Assembly: GCF_000372645.1 (NCBI RefSeq)
Contig: NZ_APMP01000001.1
Span: 124,001 to 188,000 of the forward strand
Source of the DNA: Caulobacter vibrioides OR37
GTDB lineage: Bacteria > Pseudomonadota > Alphaproteobacteria > Caulobacterales > Caulobacteraceae
Direction of reading: 5' to 3'
DNA length: 64,000 bases
The position numbers and the translations under genes are program-made. A model generated the notes under the pieces. That model did no database searches, was not told where the DNA came from, and saw only the letters and a program-made list of their open reading frames with translations. Shown here in pieces: positions 20,539 through 29,991 of the stretch. Position 1 is the stretch's first letter; each line of letters opens with the position of its first letter.

Positions 20539-22605
20539 ATGCAGACGCTTGTAACCATTCTCGTCTTCGCGCCGCTGGTCGGCGCCCTGATCGCCGGCCT
20601 GTTCGGCCGCCGCATCGGCGACGTCGCCTCGCAGGCGGTCACGACCGGCCTGCTGATCCTGGCCTGCGCCCTGTCGTGGTATACATTCAGCCAATGGACC
20701 TGGGGCGGCCTGGAGGCCTTCACGGTCCGCCTGCTGCCGTTCATCCACATCGGCGACTTCCAGGCCAACTGGTCGATCCGGATCGACGCTTTGTCGGCGA
20801 CCATGCTGATCGTGGTCACGACGGTCTCGGCCCTGGTGCACATCTATTCCTGGGGCTACATGGCCGAGGACGACAGCAAGCCGCGTTTCTTCGCGTATCT
20901 GTCGCTGTTCACCTTCGCCATGCTGTCGCTGGTCACCGCCGCCGACTTCATGCAGCTGTTCTTCGGCTGGGAAGGCGTGGGCCTCGCCTCGTACCTGCTG
21001 ATCGGCTTCTGGTTCAAGAAGCCCTCGGCCAGCGCCGCCGCCATCAAGGCCTTCGTGGTCAACCGCGTCGGCGACTTCGGCTTCGCCCTGGGCATCATGA
21101 CCACCTTCTGGGCGTTCGGGTCGATCCAATTCGCCGAGATCTTCCCGCAGATCGCCGCGCACGCCGGCAAGACCTGGGTGTTCGCGGGCCATACCTTCCC
21201 GCTGATGGACATCGCTTGCTTCCTGCTGTTCATCGGCGCGATGGGCAAGTCGGCCCAGTTCTTCCTGCACACCTGGCTTCCGGACGCCATGGAGGGCCCG
21301 ACCCCGGTGTCGGCCCTGATCCACGCGGCCACCATGGTCACCGCCGGCGTCTACATGCTGTGCCTGCTGTCGCCGATGTTCGAATACGCGCCCATCGCCA
21401 AGAACATCGTCACGGTGATCGGCGCGGTGACGGCCCTGTTCGCCGCCACGGTCGGTCTGACCCAGAACGACATCAAGCGCGTCATCGCTTATTCGACCTG
21501 CTCGCAGCTGGGCTACATGTTCTTCGCGGCCGGCGTCGGCGCCTATCAGGCGGCGATGTTCCACCTGTTCACGCACGCCTTCTTCAAGGCCCTGCTGTTC
21601 CTCGGCGCCGGTTCGGTGATCCACGGGATGCACCATGAGCAGGACATGCGGAAGTACGGCGCCCTGGCCAAGCTGCTGCCCATCACCTTCATCGCCATGA
21701 CGATCGGCACGATCGCCATCACGGGCCTGGGCATCCCGCCGCTGGAACTGGGCTTCGCCGGCTTCTACTCGAAGGACACCATCATCGAGGCCGCCTACGC
21801 GGCGGGCCAGCACAACCCGATCGGCATGTTCGCCTGGGTGATCGGCGTCCTGGTCGCCGGCCTGACCTCGTTCTACTCGTGGCGCCTGGCCTTCTTCACC
21901 TTCAACGGCAAGGCTCGCTGGGGTCATGACGACCACCACGCGCACGCTCACGACGCGCACGGCCACGACGCCCACGCGGACGAAACCCACGACGAGCCTC
22001 TGCCGGATGATGACCATGGCCACGGCCATGATCACAAGCCGCACGAGAGCCCGTGGGTGATGCTGTTCCCGCTGGTCGTCCTGTCGATCGGCGCGGTCGC
22101 CGCCGGCTTCGTCTTCACCGGCTATTTCGTGGGCCACCACCAGGAGGAGTTCTGGCGCGGCGCGATCTACAACGCCCCGACCAACCACGTGCTGCACGAA
22201 GCGCATGGCGTGGCCGAGTGGGTGAAGTACAGCCCGCTGATCGCCACGATCCTTGGCCTGCTGATCGCCGCCTACGTCTATCTGCTGAAGGGCGACGAGC
22301 GCCTGGGCCTGAAGCTGGCCGAGCGCAAGGGGCCGCTCTACGTCTTCTTCTACAACAAGTGGTTCTTCGACGAGCTGTACGACGCCACCTTCGTGCGTCT
22401 GGCCAAGTTCCTCGGCGACCTGTTCTGGAAGGGCGGCGATCAGAAGATCATCGATGGCCTGGGTCCCGATGGCGTCAGCGCGGTCTCGTATGAGGTCGGC
22501 AAGCGCACCGGCAAGCTGCAGACCGGCTACCTGTACCACTACGCGTTTGTCATGCTGCTCGGCGTCGCCGGCCTGCTGACCTACGCCCTGTTCAAATTCC
22601 ACTGA
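20539..22605 (+). CDS. nuoL: NADH-quinone oxidoreductase subunit L, with histidine-rich insertion
   Basis: Largest antiporter-like subunit of the membrane arm, carrying the long lateral helix. 688 residues. The ND5 signatures [18 protein letters not shown] and [24 protein letters not shown] are present. Odd feature: residues 463-502, in a loop between helices, hold 14 histidines with many Asp and Glu, a metal-binding-like composition absent from enterobacterial NuoL. The rest of the protein looks normal. Confidence 0.96.
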   Translation: MQTLVTILVFAPLVGALIAGLFGRRIGDVASQAVTTGLLILACALSWYTFSQWTWGGLEAFTVRLLPFIHIGDFQANWSIRIDALSATMLIVVTTVSALVHIYSWGYMAEDDSKPRFFAYLSLFTFAMLSLVTAADFMQLFFGWEGVGLASYLLIGFWFKKPSASAAAIKAFVVNRVGDFGFALGIMTTFWAFGSIQFAEIFPQIAAHAGKTWVFAGHTFPLMDIACFLLFIGAMGKSAQFFLHTWLPDAMEGPTPVSALIHAATMVTAGVYMLCLLSPMFEYAPIAKNIVTVIGAVTALFAATVGLTQNDIKRVIAYSTCSQLGYMFFAAGVGAYQAAMFHLFTHAFFKALLFLGAGSVIHGMHHEQDMRKYGALAKLLPITFIAMTIGTIAITGLGIPPLELGFAGFYSKDTIIEAAYAAGQHNPIGMFAWVIGVLVAGLTSFYSWRLAFFTFNGKARWGHDDHHAHAHDAHGHDAHADETHDEPLPDDDHGHGHDHKPHESPWVMLFPLVVLSIGAVAAGFVFTGYFVGHHQEEFWRGAIYNAPTNHVLHEAHGVAEWVKYSPLIATILGLLIAAYVYLLKGDERLGLKLAERKGPLYVFFYNKWFFDELYDATFVRLAKFLGDLFWKGGDQKIIDGLGPDGVSAVSYEVGKRTGKLQTGYLYHYAFVMLLGVAGLLTYALFKFH

Positions 22606-22619
22606 GGGCGACGGAGCTC

Positions 22620-24104
22620 ATGATCGGCCTTCTCAGCCTTACGACCTTCGCGCCCCTGGCGGGCGTCGCGGCGCTTCTCGTCGCGCGCGCCCTGAACGGG
22701 GCCAGCGAAAAGACCGACACCCTGGCCAAGTGGATCGCGCTGGCGACCACGCTGGTCACCTTCGGTCTGTCGGTCATCGTCACCCTTCAGTTCGATCCCA
22801 AGAACCCCGGCTTCCAGTTCGTGGAAGACGTCGCGTGGTTCGCGGGCCTGCATTATCGCATGGGCGTCGACGGCATCTCGGTGCTGTTCGTCCTTCTGAC
22901 GGCGTTCCTGCTGCCGATCTGCGTGATCGCCAGCTGGAAGTCGGTCGACAAGCGCGTGGTCGAATATCTGATCGCCTTCCTGGTCCTGGAGACCCTGGTG
23001 ATCGGCGTGTTCTGCGCGCTGGACCTGATCCTGTTCTACCTCTTCTTCGAGGGCGGCCTGGTCCCGATGTTCCTGATCATCGGCATCTGGGGCGGCAAGC
23101 GTCGGGTGTACGCGGCCTACAAGTTCTTCCTCTACACGCTGCTTGGCTCGGTGCTGATGCTGGCCGCCATCCTGGCCATGATCGCGATCGCCCACACCTC
23201 GTCGATTCCCGCGCTGATGACGTTCAAGTTCGCACCGTGGCTGCAAACCTGGCTGTGGTTGGCCTTCTTCGCCTCGTTCGCGGTGAAGATGCCGATGTGG
23301 CCGGTGCACACCTGGCTGCCCGACGCGCACGTCGAAGCGCCGACGGCCGGTTCGGTCATTCTGGCGGGCATCCTGCTGAAGATGGGCGGCTACGGCTTCA
23401 TGCGCTTCAGCCTGCCGATGTTCCCCAACGCCTCGGAGTTCTTCCAGCCGCTGGTGTTCGCGCTGTCGGTGATCGCCATCGTCTACACCTCGCTGGTCGC
23501 CTTCCGTCAGACCGACATCAAGAAGCTGATCGCCTATTCGTCCGTCGCCCACATGGGCTTCGTGACCATGGGCATCTTCTCGGGCAACGCCGCCGGCGAG
23601 CAGGGCGCCCTGTTCCAGATGCTGAGCCACGGGGTGATCTCGGGCGCTCTCTTCCTCTGCGTCGGCGTGGTCTATGACCGTATGCACACCCGCGAGATCG
23701 CCTTCTACGGCGGTCTGACCAACCGGATGCCGCACTACGCCTTCGTCTTCCTGCTGTTCACGATGGGCAATGTCGGCCTGCCGGGCACGTCGGGCTTCGT
23801 CGGAGAAATCCTGACCATGACCGGCGCCTACAAGGCCTCGACCTGGACCGCGCTGGTCGCCGCCTCGGGCGTGATCTTCTCGGCCATGTACGCCCTGACC
23901 CTGTACCGCCGGGTGATGTACGGCGAGATCACCAACCCGCAGCTGGCCACGATCAAGGATCTCGAGCCGCGCGAGTACGTGCTTTTCGTGCCGCTGATCA
24001 TCATGACCCTGGTGCTCGGCATCTATCCCAATCTTGTGTTCAACCTGACCGCATCCTCCGTCGATGCGCTGGTCGGCGCCTGGCGCGCCGCCGTGGGCGG
24101 GTGA
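22620..24104 (+). CDS. nuoM: NADH-quinone oxidoreductase subunit M
   Basis: ND4-type antiporter-like proton-pumping subunit of about 14 helices. [18 protein letters not shown] contains the key glutamate. [30 protein letters not shown] and the lysine region [11 protein letters not shown] are clear. 494 residues. ATG at 22620 with GGAG upstream; eight bases to nuoN. Confidence 0.97.
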   Translation: MIGLLSLTTFAPLAGVAALLVARALNGASEKTDTLAKWIALATTLVTFGLSVIVTLQFDPKNPGFQFVEDVAWFAGLHYRMGVDGISVLFVLLTAFLLPICVIASWKSVDKRVVEYLIAFLVLETLVIGVFCALDLILFYLFFEGGLVPMFLIIGIWGGKRRVYAAYKFFLYTLLGSVLMLAAILAMIAIAHTSSIPALMTFKFAPWLQTWLWLAFFASFAVKMPMWPVHTWLPDAHVEAPTAGSVILAGILLKMGGYGFMRFSLPMFPNASEFFQPLVFALSVIAIVYTSLVAFRQTDIKKLIAYSSVAHMGFVTMGIFSGNAAGEQGALFQMLSHGVISGALFLCVGVVYDRMHTREIAFYGGLTNRMPHYAFVFLLFTMGNVGLPGTSGFVGEILTMTGAYKASTWTALVAASGVIFSAMYALTLYRRVMYGEITNPQLATIKDLEPREYVLFVPLIIMTLVLGIYPNLVFNLTASSVDALVGAWRAAVGG

Positions 24105-24111
24105 GGAGCCT

Positions 24112-25557
24112 ATGACGTTTTCCGCCAACTTCTCGCTTGTCCTGCCCGAGATCGTTCTCGCGATCGCGGCGCTGGTTCTGCTCGTCGCCGGCGCCTTCAG
24201 GGGCAAGGTCGGACCGATCTTCACGCTGGCGGCCGTGGCCGCTCTGCTCGCGGCGGCCGCCACGGCCGTCCTGGGGCCGCACGGCCGGGCCTTCGGCGGG
24301 GTCTATGTGGCCGACGCCGCGGCGAGCTACGCCAAGGTGGCCATCTATCTCTCCAGCGCCGTGGCCGTCGTGCTCGGCGACCGCTGGCTGGCTCAGCGCG
24401 GCGATCAGAAGTTCGAATACGCCGTCCTGGTGATCCTGGCGGCGGTCGGCATGGGCGTCACCGCCTCGGCCGGCGACCTGATCAGCCTCTATGTCGGCGT
24501 CGAGCTGCAATCGCTGGCCCTGTACGTCCTGGCGGCCATGCGTCGCGATGACGCCAAGTCGTCGGAGGCGGGCCTGAAGTACTTCGTGCTGGGCGCGCTG
24601 TCGTCCGGCCTGCTGCTGTACGGCGCCTCGCTGATCTACGGCTTCACGGGCTCGACCCACTTCAGCCAGATCGCGCTGGCCGCCGCCCATGGCGGCGCGC
24701 ATGGCGCGGGCTTGCTGTTTGGCCTGGTGTTCCTGATCTGCGGTCTCGCGTTCAAGGTGTCGGCCGCGCCGTTCCACATGTGGACGCCCGACGTCTACGA
24801 AGGCGCCCCGACCCCGGTCGTCGGCTTCTTCGCCGCCGCGCCGAAGCTGGCGGCCATGATGATGTTCGCCCGCGTGCTGGGCGACGCCTTCCCGGCCGCC
24901 GGTGACCAATGGCGCCAGATCCTGGTGATCGCGGCCCTGCTGTCGGTGTTCGTCGGCGCGTTCGCGGGCCTGGCGCAGAGCAACCTCAAGCGTCTGTGGG
25001 CCTATTCCTCGATCGCCAATGTCGGCTACGCCCTTCTGGGCGTCGCCGCGGGCGGCCAGGACGGCTTGCAGTCGATGCTGGTGTTCATGGTCCTCTATAT
25101 GATCGACGTCACCGGCTTCTTCGCCTGCCTGCAGGCGCTGAACCGCGACGGCAAGTCGATGGAAACCATCGAGGACATGGCCGGGCTGGTGAAGGCGCGT
25201 CCGGGCGTGGCCCTGGCCATGACCGCGTTCTCGCTGTCGGCCCTGGGCCTGCCGCCGTTCTCGGGCTTCTGGTCGAAGTTCTTTGTCTTTAAGGCCGCGA
25301 TCGCCACCGGCGACGTGATGATGCAGTGGGCCGCCGTGTTGGGCCTGGTCGGCTCCGTCGTCGCGGCGTTCTACTATCTGCGCCTGATCAAGACGATGTG
25401 GTTCGACGCGCCGAACGGTTCGGTCGACGCGCCGTCGCCGTCGGCCCGAGCGGTCGGCTTCGCCGCCGCGCTGTTCTCGTGCCCGATCGTGCTGTTCGCC
25501 CTGGCCTGGCTTGAGCCCGCCGCCAAGGCCGCCGCGGCCGCCTTTGGTCACGCGTGA
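24112..25557 (+). CDS. nuoN: NADH-quinone oxidoreductase subunit N
   Basis: ND2-type antiporter-like subunit, last of the fourteen. YVGVELQSLALYVLAAMRR and FHMWTPDVYEGAPTPVVGFFAAAPK are family signatures, as is AYSSIANVGYALLGVAAG. Start ATG 24112 follows a GAGGAG site; an earlier in-frame start at 24064 lies inside nuoM and was rejected. 481 residues. Its stop abuts the birA start, so transcription probably continues. Confidence 0.96.
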   Translation: MTFSANFSLVLPEIVLAIAALVLLVAGAFRGKVGPIFTLAAVAALLAAAATAVLGPHGRAFGGVYVADAAASYAKVAIYLSSAVAVVLGDRWLAQRGDQKFEYAVLVILAAVGMGVTASAGDLISLYVGVELQSLALYVLAAMRRDDAKSSEAGLKYFVLGALSSGLLLYGASLIYGFTGSTHFSQIALAAAHGGAHGAGLLFGLVFLICGLAFKVSAAPFHMWTPDVYEGAPTPVVGFFAAAPKLAAMMMFARVLGDAFPAAGDQWRQILVIAALLSVFVGAFAGLAQSNLKRLWAYSSIANVGYALLGVAAGGQDGLQSMLVFMVLYMIDVTGFFACLQALNRDGKSMETIEDMAGLVKARPGVALAMTAFSLSALGLPPFSGFWSKFFVFKAAIATGDVMMQWAAVLGLVGSVVAAFYYLRLIKTMWFDAPNGSVDAPSPSARAVGFAAALFSCPIVLFALAWLEPAAKAAAAAFGHA

Positions 25558-25558
25558 G

Positions 25559-26314
25559 GTGACGGGCGTTCCGCCCGTCGTCATCCCGCCGATCGTCGTT
25601 CTAGACGAGATCGACTCCACCAACGCCGAGGCCCGTCGCCGGGCCGAGGCGGGCGAAGTCGGGCCGCTCTGGCTGCTGGGCTTGCGCCAGACCGCCGGGC
25701 GCGGTCGTCGTGGCCGCGCCTGGGAGACCGGCGAGGGCAATCTCGCCGCGACCCTGCTGTTTCGCACCGACAAGCCGCCGGCGGAGGCCGCCCAGGTCTC
25801 CTTCGTCGCCGCCCTGGCCGTGGCCGACATGCTGGCCGAGTACGCGCCGGCTTCTCTCATCAGCCTGAAATGGCCTAACGACCCGATGCTGGCTGGCTTG
25901 AAGGTCAGCGGCATCCTGATCGAGTCCGGCGCCGCGCCCCAGGGCGGCCTGTGGATCGCCGTCGGCGTCGGCGTCAATCTCCGCCACAAGCCGGTCGAGA
26001 GCGAGCGTCCCGCCACCTCGGTCGCCGCCCATCGTGAGAGCCCCCCGCCGCATCCGACCGAGGCCGTCGAGGTGCTGGCGCGCGCCTTCGAGCGCTGGTC
26101 GCGATCCTGGACCGCGCTGGGCTTCCCGGTGATCGCCGACGCCTGGACGGCGCGCGCCCACGGCCTGGGCGAGGCCTGCGTCGCCCGGCTGGGCGCCGAG
26201 ACGGTCGAGGGGATCGCCGAAGGGCTCGACGGCGACGGCGCATTGCGCCTGCGTCTGCCCGACGGTCGGGTGCGCCGGATCACCGCCGGCGATGTGTTTT
26301 TCGGAGCTGCCTGA
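25559..26314 (+). CDS. birA: biotin--[acetyl-CoA-carboxylase] ligase
   Basis: Biotin protein ligase that activates biotin as biotinyl-AMP and attaches it to the carrier lysine of carboxylases. The biotin-binding loop GRGRRGRAW is at 47-55 and KWPND at 104-108; the C-terminal SH3-like domain is present. It has no N-terminal helix-turn-helix, so it is a monofunctional enzyme and not the BirA repressor. Start GTG 25559 overlaps the nuoN stop region. The open frame reaches further up to a TTG at 25511 inside nuoN. 251 residues. Confidence 0.92.
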   Translation: MTGVPPVVIPPIVVLDEIDSTNAEARRRAEAGEVGPLWLLGLRQTAGRGRRGRAWETGEGNLAATLLFRTDKPPAEAAQVSFVAALAVADMLAEYAPASLISLKWPNDPMLAGLKVSGILIESGAAPQGGLWIAVGVGVNLRHKPVESERPATSVAAHRESPPPHPTEAVEVLARAFERWSRSWTALGFPVIADAWTARAHGLGEACVARLGAETVEGIAEGLDGDGALRLRLPDGRVRRITAGDVFFGAA

Positions 26315-27096
26315 TGCTGTTGGCCATTGAACAGGGCAATACCAACACCATGTTCGCCATCCACGACGGTCAGTCGTGGATCGCCCAGTGGCGGTCGGCG
26401 ACCGAAAGCACCCGCACCGCCGACGAATATGTGGTCTGGTTGTCGCAGCTGCTGTCGATGCAGGGGATCGGCTTTCGGGCGATCGACGCGGTGATCATCT
26501 CCAGCGTCGTGCCGCAGTCGATTTTCAACCTTCGTAACCTCAGCCGCCGCTACTTCAATGTCGAGCCCTTGGTGATCGGCGAGAACGCCAAGCTGGGCAT
26601 AGACGTTCGGATCGAAAAGCCATCGGAGGCCGGCGCCGACCGCCTGGTCAACGCCATTGGCGCGGCGATGGTCTATTCCGGTCCGCTGATCGTCATCGAC
26701 AGCGGCACGGCCACGACCTTCGACATCGTCGCGGCCGACGGCGCGTTCGAGGGCGGCATCATCTCGCCCGGGATCAATCTGTCGATGCAGGCCTTGCATG
26801 AAGCGGCGGCCAAGCTGCCGAGGATCGCGATCCAGCGGCCGGCGGGTAACAGGATCGTGGGCACCGACACGGTGTCGGCCATGCAGTCTGGCGTGTTTTG
26901 GGGGTATATCTCCCTGATCGAGGGGCTCGTCTCGCGCATCAAGGCCGAGCGCGCCGAGCCCATGACCGTGATCGCCACCGGCGGCGTCGCCTCGCTGTTC
27001 GAGGGCGCCACCGACAGCATTGACCATTTCGACTCCGATCTGACGATCCGGGGTCTCCTTGAAATCTACAGACGAAACACTGTTTCAGAGACCTGA
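26314..27096 (+). CDS. coaX: type III pantothenate kinase
   Basis: First step of coenzyme A synthesis (pantothenate to 4'-phosphopantothenate). ASKHA fold with [11 protein letters not shown] (G-x-D-R) and [10 protein letters not shown]. The N-terminal phosphate loop reads AIEQGNTN, with Glu6 where the family usually has Asp (DxGNT). This is conservative but worth noting. 260 residues. The start overlaps the birA stop by one base and the stop overlaps rnj by one base; birA-coaX-rnj is a tight unit behind nuoN. Confidence 0.95.
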   Translation: MLLAIEQGNTNTMFAIHDGQSWIAQWRSATESTRTADEYVVWLSQLLSMQGIGFRAIDAVIISSVVPQSIFNLRNLSRRYFNVEPLVIGENAKLGIDVRIEKPSEAGADRLVNAIGAAMVYSGPLIVIDSGTATTFDIVAADGAFEGGIISPGINLSMQALHEAAAKLPRIAIQRPAGNRIVGTDTVSAMQSGVFWGYISLIEGLVSRIKAERAEPMTVIATGGVASLFEGATDSIDHFDSDLTIRGLLEIYRRNTVSET

Positions 27097-28775
27097 TGAA
27101 AAAAGCCAATGACGACGAACTCGTCTTCCTGCCGTTGGGCGGGTCGAACGAGATCGGCATGAATTTCAATCTTTACGGCTTCGGCCCGGCGCATGATCGC
27201 AAATGGATCGTCGTCGACCTGGGCGTGACCTTCGGCGACCAGACAACGCCGGGCGTCGAGATCATTCTTCCCGATCCGACCTTCATCGAGCCCTATGCCG
27301 ACGACATTCTCGGCATTGTCCTGACGCACGCGCACGAGGATCACCTGGGCGCCGTGCACTGGCTGTGGCCGCGCCTGAAGGCGCCGGTCTACGCCACGCC
27401 GTTCACCGCCTTTCTATTGCGCGAGAAGCTGCGCGACGCCGACCTGCTGGATGAGGTGTCGATCACCGAGGTCCCGTTGGGCGGAACCTTCCAGCTGGGC
27501 CCGTTCGCGCTGGAACTGATCACGCTGACGCACTCGATCCCGGAGCCGAACGGTCTGGCGATCAAGACGCCGCTGGGCACGATCCTGCACACGGGCGACT
27601 GGAAGATCGATCCGGAGCCGCAGCTGGGCGCCCCGACCGACGAGGCGGCCATCCGCAGACTCGGCGACGAGGGCGTGCTGGCCATGGTTTGCGACAGCAC
27701 CAACGTCTTCGTCGAAGGCGAGGCGGGGTCGGAAGCCGATGTCCGCAAGGCCCTCGGCGATTTAATCCGGAGCCTGAAGGGTAAGATCGCCGTCGCCTGC
27801 TTCGCCTCGAACGTGGCGCGCATGGACACGGTGATCCGCGCCGCCCAGGCGAGCGGCCGCAAGGTCTGCCTGGCGGGCCGCTCGATGCACCGCATGGCCG
27901 CCGCCGCGCGGTCCGTCGGCCTACTGGAGGGCGTGGAGCCCTTCATCAACGACGACCAGGCCAAGCACCTCCCCGAGGACCAAGTCCTGTTCCTGTGCAC
28001 GGGCAGCCAGGGCGAACCGCGCGCGGCGCTGTCGCGCATCGCCGAGGGCAGCCATCCGCATGTGAAGCTGGGGCAGGGCGACCACGTGGTCTTCAGCTCC
28101 CGAGTGATCCCGGGCAATGAGATCCCGATCCGCAACCTGCAAAACAAGCTCGCCGATCGCGGAGTTCGCCTGCACACCGAGCGCGATACGCCGGGCATCC
28201 ACGTCTCGGGCCACCCGTGCCGGGACGAACTGCGTCAGATGTATTCCTGGGTGCGTCCGCATATCGCCGTGCCGACGCACGGTGAGCGTCGCCACCTGAT
28301 CGAGCACGCCGCCTTCGCCAAGGATCTGCAAGTTCCGCACGCGGTAAGCCCGCGCAACGGCGACATGGTGCGCCTGGCGCCCGGTCAGCCGGGGATCATC
28401 GATGAAGTACCGGCCGGACGTCTTTACGTCGATGGGGGCGTCGTCACGCCGGAGAACGGCGAGGCCCTGCGCGAGCGTCGCCACGCCGCCTATAACGGCG
28501 TGCTGGCCGTGTCGATCGTGCTGGATGGTCGCAACAAGATCGTCTCGGGTCCGCAGATCCGCGGCATCGGCCTGACGGGCGACGAGGAATACTCGCTGGA
28601 CGACGCGCTGGACGATCTCTGCGAGGAGGCCGAGACCGCCTACAAGCGTCTCGACGGCGATGCCCGCGAGATCGACGAGACGATCGAAAGCGCCATTTCT
28701 CGCGCTGTGAAGAAGGCCGCGTTCCGCATCTGGGAGCGCAAGCCGGTCGTCGAGACCACGGTCCTGCGCATCTGA
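27096..28775 (+). CDS. rnj: ribonuclease J
   Basis: Metallo-beta-lactamase/beta-CASP nuclease with endonuclease and 5'-exonuclease activity in rRNA maturation and mRNA decay. The zinc-site motif is HAHEDH at 78-83. HTGDWKID and CDSTNVF follow, then the beta-CASP region (VACFASNVARMD) and the VSGHP and PTHGERRHL motifs. 559 residues; the C-terminal domain is present. Translationally coupled to coaX. A terminator follows. Confidence 0.95.
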   Translation: MKKANDDELVFLPLGGSNEIGMNFNLYGFGPAHDRKWIVVDLGVTFGDQTTPGVEIILPDPTFIEPYADDILGIVLTHAHEDHLGAVHWLWPRLKAPVYATPFTAFLLREKLRDADLLDEVSITEVPLGGTFQLGPFALELITLTHSIPEPNGLAIKTPLGTILHTGDWKIDPEPQLGAPTDEAAIRRLGDEGVLAMVCDSTNVFVEGEAGSEADVRKALGDLIRSLKGKIAVACFASNVARMDTVIRAAQASGRKVCLAGRSMHRMAAAARSVGLLEGVEPFINDDQAKHLPEDQVLFLCTGSQGEPRAALSRIAEGSHPHVKLGQGDHVVFSSRVIPGNEIPIRNLQNKLADRGVRLHTERDTPGIHVSGHPCRDELRQMYSWVRPHIAVPTHGERRHLIEHAAFAKDLQVPHAVSPRNGDMVRLAPGQPGIIDEVPAGRLYVDGGVVTPENGEALRERRHAAYNGVLAVSIVLDGRNKIVSGPQIRGIGLTGDEEYSLDDALDDLCEEAETAYKRLDGDAREIDETIESAISRAVKKAAFRIWERKPVVETTVLRI

Positions 28776-28781
28776 TAGTGG

Positions 28782-28818
28782 GGGCGGCCGCGAAAACGCC
28801 GTGGTCGCCCTTTCTTTC
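28782..28818 (+). terminator. terminator after rnj
   Basis: Eight-bp stem (28782-28789 with 28803-28810, one G-U pair) followed by TTTCTTTCC. It probably ends the long nuo-birA-coaX-rnj transcript. Confidence 0.65.
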
Positions 28819-28879
28819 CGGAGCGCGCTGGTGCTAGGCCATACGGCAAGAACCAGAAAGGCGCAGCGGGAGTTCGGAC

Positions 28880-29296
28880 ATGATCGGCAAGCTCAACCAC
28901 GTCGGCGTCGCCACGCCGTCCATCGACGACTCGGTGAAAATGTACCGAGAACTGCTTGGCGCCACCTCGGTGACCGAGAAGTGGGCGATGCCGGAGCAGG
29001 GGGTCTGGGTCTGTTTCGTCAACCTGCCCAACAGCCAGATCGAGCTGATCGAGCCCTATGGCGAGAAGTCGCCGATCCACGGCTTCCTGGCCAAGAACCC
29101 CAAGGGCGGCCAGCATCACATCTGCTTCGAGGTCGAGAACATCCACGAGGCTCGCGATGATCTAGTGGCCAAGGGCGCGACCGTGCTGGGCGAGCCCCGC
29201 ATCGGCGCCCACGGGACGCTGGTGATCTTCGTTCACCCCAAGGACATGGGCGGCATGCTCGTCGAGCTCATGGAAACGCCAAAGGACGCTCACTGA
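28880..29296 (+). CDS. mce: methylmalonyl-CoA epimerase
   Basis: Vicinal-oxygen-chelate fold enzyme interconverting (S)- and (R)-methylmalonyl-CoA in propionate and odd-chain or branched-chain degradation. Metal ligands are suggested by LNHVGVATPSIDD near the N-terminus, HHICFEVENI in the middle and VELME at the end. 138 residues with a GGGAG site upstream. The stop overlaps the following DUF1467 gene. Confidence 0.9.
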   Translation: MIGKLNHVGVATPSIDDSVKMYRELLGATSVTEKWAMPEQGVWVCFVNLPNSQIELIEPYGEKSPIHGFLAKNPKGGQHHICFEVENIHEARDDLVAKGATVLGEPRIGAHGTLVIFVHPKDMGGMLVELMETPKDAH

Positions 29297-29556
29297 TGAG
29301 CCCGATCACCTGGTTCGCCATCTATGTCACCATCTGGTGGACGGTGCTGTTCGGCATCCTGCCGCTAGGCGTTCGGAGTTTTCACGAGGCCGGCATTACG
29401 CCGCCGCCTGGCGTCGAGCCGGGCGCGCCGATCAATCCGAACCTGAAGCGCAAGTTCATCACCACCACTTGGGTCTCGGCGATCGTGTTCGCTGTGTTCT
29501 TCGCGGTGATCCAGTTCCATCTGGTGCGTTTGCCGGATCTTCCTGCCGCCGCATGA
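29296..29556 (+). CDS. DUF1467 family small membrane protein
   Basis: 86 residues with two transmembrane helices (about 5-24 and 58-78). The family pattern is visible: ITWFAIYVTIWWTVLF, LPLGVRSFHEAG and NPNLKRKFITTTWVSAIVF. The family is alphaproteobacterial and of unknown function. The ATGA junction with mce makes the two a coupled pair, as often seen in this class. Confidence 0.85.
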   Translation: MSPITWFAIYVTIWWTVLFGILPLGVRSFHEAGITPPPGVEPGAPINPNLKRKFITTTWVSAIVFAVFFAVIQFHLVRLPDLPAAA

Positions 29557-29569
29557 CGTGCGAATGCAC

Positions 29570-29617
29570 AAGCCTTGAGCGACGGGCGATCGATTTGCCC
29601 CCATTCGCTTAAGGCTT
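29570..29617 (+). repeat. long inverted repeat after the DUF1467 gene
   Basis: Arms 29570-29582 and 29605-29617 pair at 12 of 13 positions, with an inner GGGC/GCCC pairing. It may terminate the mce operon or belong to a structured RNA. No T-run follows. Confidence 0.5.
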
Positions 29618-29705
29618 GGGCGATCGGCCCCAATGTCCGAGCTTTCGCCGCAAGCGCGTGCCCCAACACCGGTTCGGTCGGTAAGGTGACTTCAGGAGAT
29701 CGGCC

Positions 29706-29747
29706 TTGCCGGTCTCGCTCTGTGGCGTCTTCCCCGACGATGACTGA
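29706..29747 (+). CDS. possible 13-codon leader peptide
   Basis: TTG start with an AGGAG site seven bases upstream (29694-29698). It encodes MPVSLCGVFPDDD and a stop four bases before a strong terminator hairpin. The layout is that of an attenuation leader, although the codons do not point to one amino acid. Speculative. Confidence 0.2.
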   Translation: MPVSLCGVFPDDD

Positions 29748-29750
29748 CAA

Positions 29751-29783
29751 GGCCGCGCGGCGATCCGCGCGGCCTCTCTTTTC
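29751..29783 (+). terminator. intrinsic terminator upstream of proS
   Basis: Perfect 10-bp stem (29751-29760 with 29765-29774), tetraloop CGAT, followed by TCTCTTTTCTC. No annotated gene ends just before it, so it terminates either a small RNA, a leader transcript or mce read-through. Confidence 0.7.
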
Positions 29784-29808
29784 TCGCGACGGAGCCTTAC
29801 TTTGGCCC

Positions 29809-29858
29809 GAAGCGCGATCGCAGAAAGTGGATGCCGGTTTCTGCGATAGTCGCGCTTC
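29809..29858. repeat. imperfect long hairpin
   Basis: Arms GAAGCGCG/CGCGCTTC (29809-29816 with 29851-29858) and TCGCAGAAA/TTTCTGCGA (29818-29826 with 29838-29846) form one interrupted stem. It resembles dispersed palindromic intergenic elements. Confidence 0.5.
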
Positions 29859-29885
29859 CATGCTTGAAGGGACGAGCCTGCTGAT

Positions 29886-29912
29886 CCGGTTCAGATCAAA
29901 GATCTGAACCGG
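29886..29912. repeat. perfect 12-bp palindromic hairpin
   Basis: Arms 29886-29897 and 29901-29912 (CCGGTTCAGATC and its complement) with loop AAA. No T-run follows. It is likely a dispersed intergenic palindrome or a structural RNA element. Confidence 0.6.
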
Positions 29913-29927
29913 GCGGGCTCTACCGCG

Positions 29928-29957
29928 TTGCCAAGCTCACGGGCGAGGGGCTATCTC
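29928..29957 (+). promoter_or_regulatory. candidate promoter of proS-lolC-lolD
   Basis: TTGCCA (29928-29933), a 17-base spacer and CTATCT. The overlapping GCTATCTC fits the Caulobacter housekeeping -10 pattern GCTANAWC at seven of eight positions. It lies 35 bases before proS. Confidence 0.35.
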
Positions 29958-29991
29958 AGGCCCTTCTCGAATTCCCGGAGTTTCCAAGCTG

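Larger units (their letters stand above)
29557..29991. other. hairpin-rich mce/DUF1467-proS intergenic region
   Basis: 435 bases without a conventional gene but dense in structure. In order: a long hairpin at 29570-29617, a degenerate direct repeat beginning GGGCGATCG at 29584 and 29617, a possible leader ORF with terminator at 29706-29783, and two further hairpins at 29809-29858 and 29886-29912. A candidate proS promoter lies near 29928. Confidence 0.5.

Noticed and set aside
24040-27027. 995-codon minus-strand frame opposite nuoN-birA-coaX
   Set aside because: Same antisense artefact; it crosses three convincing plus-strand genes and shows no motif.
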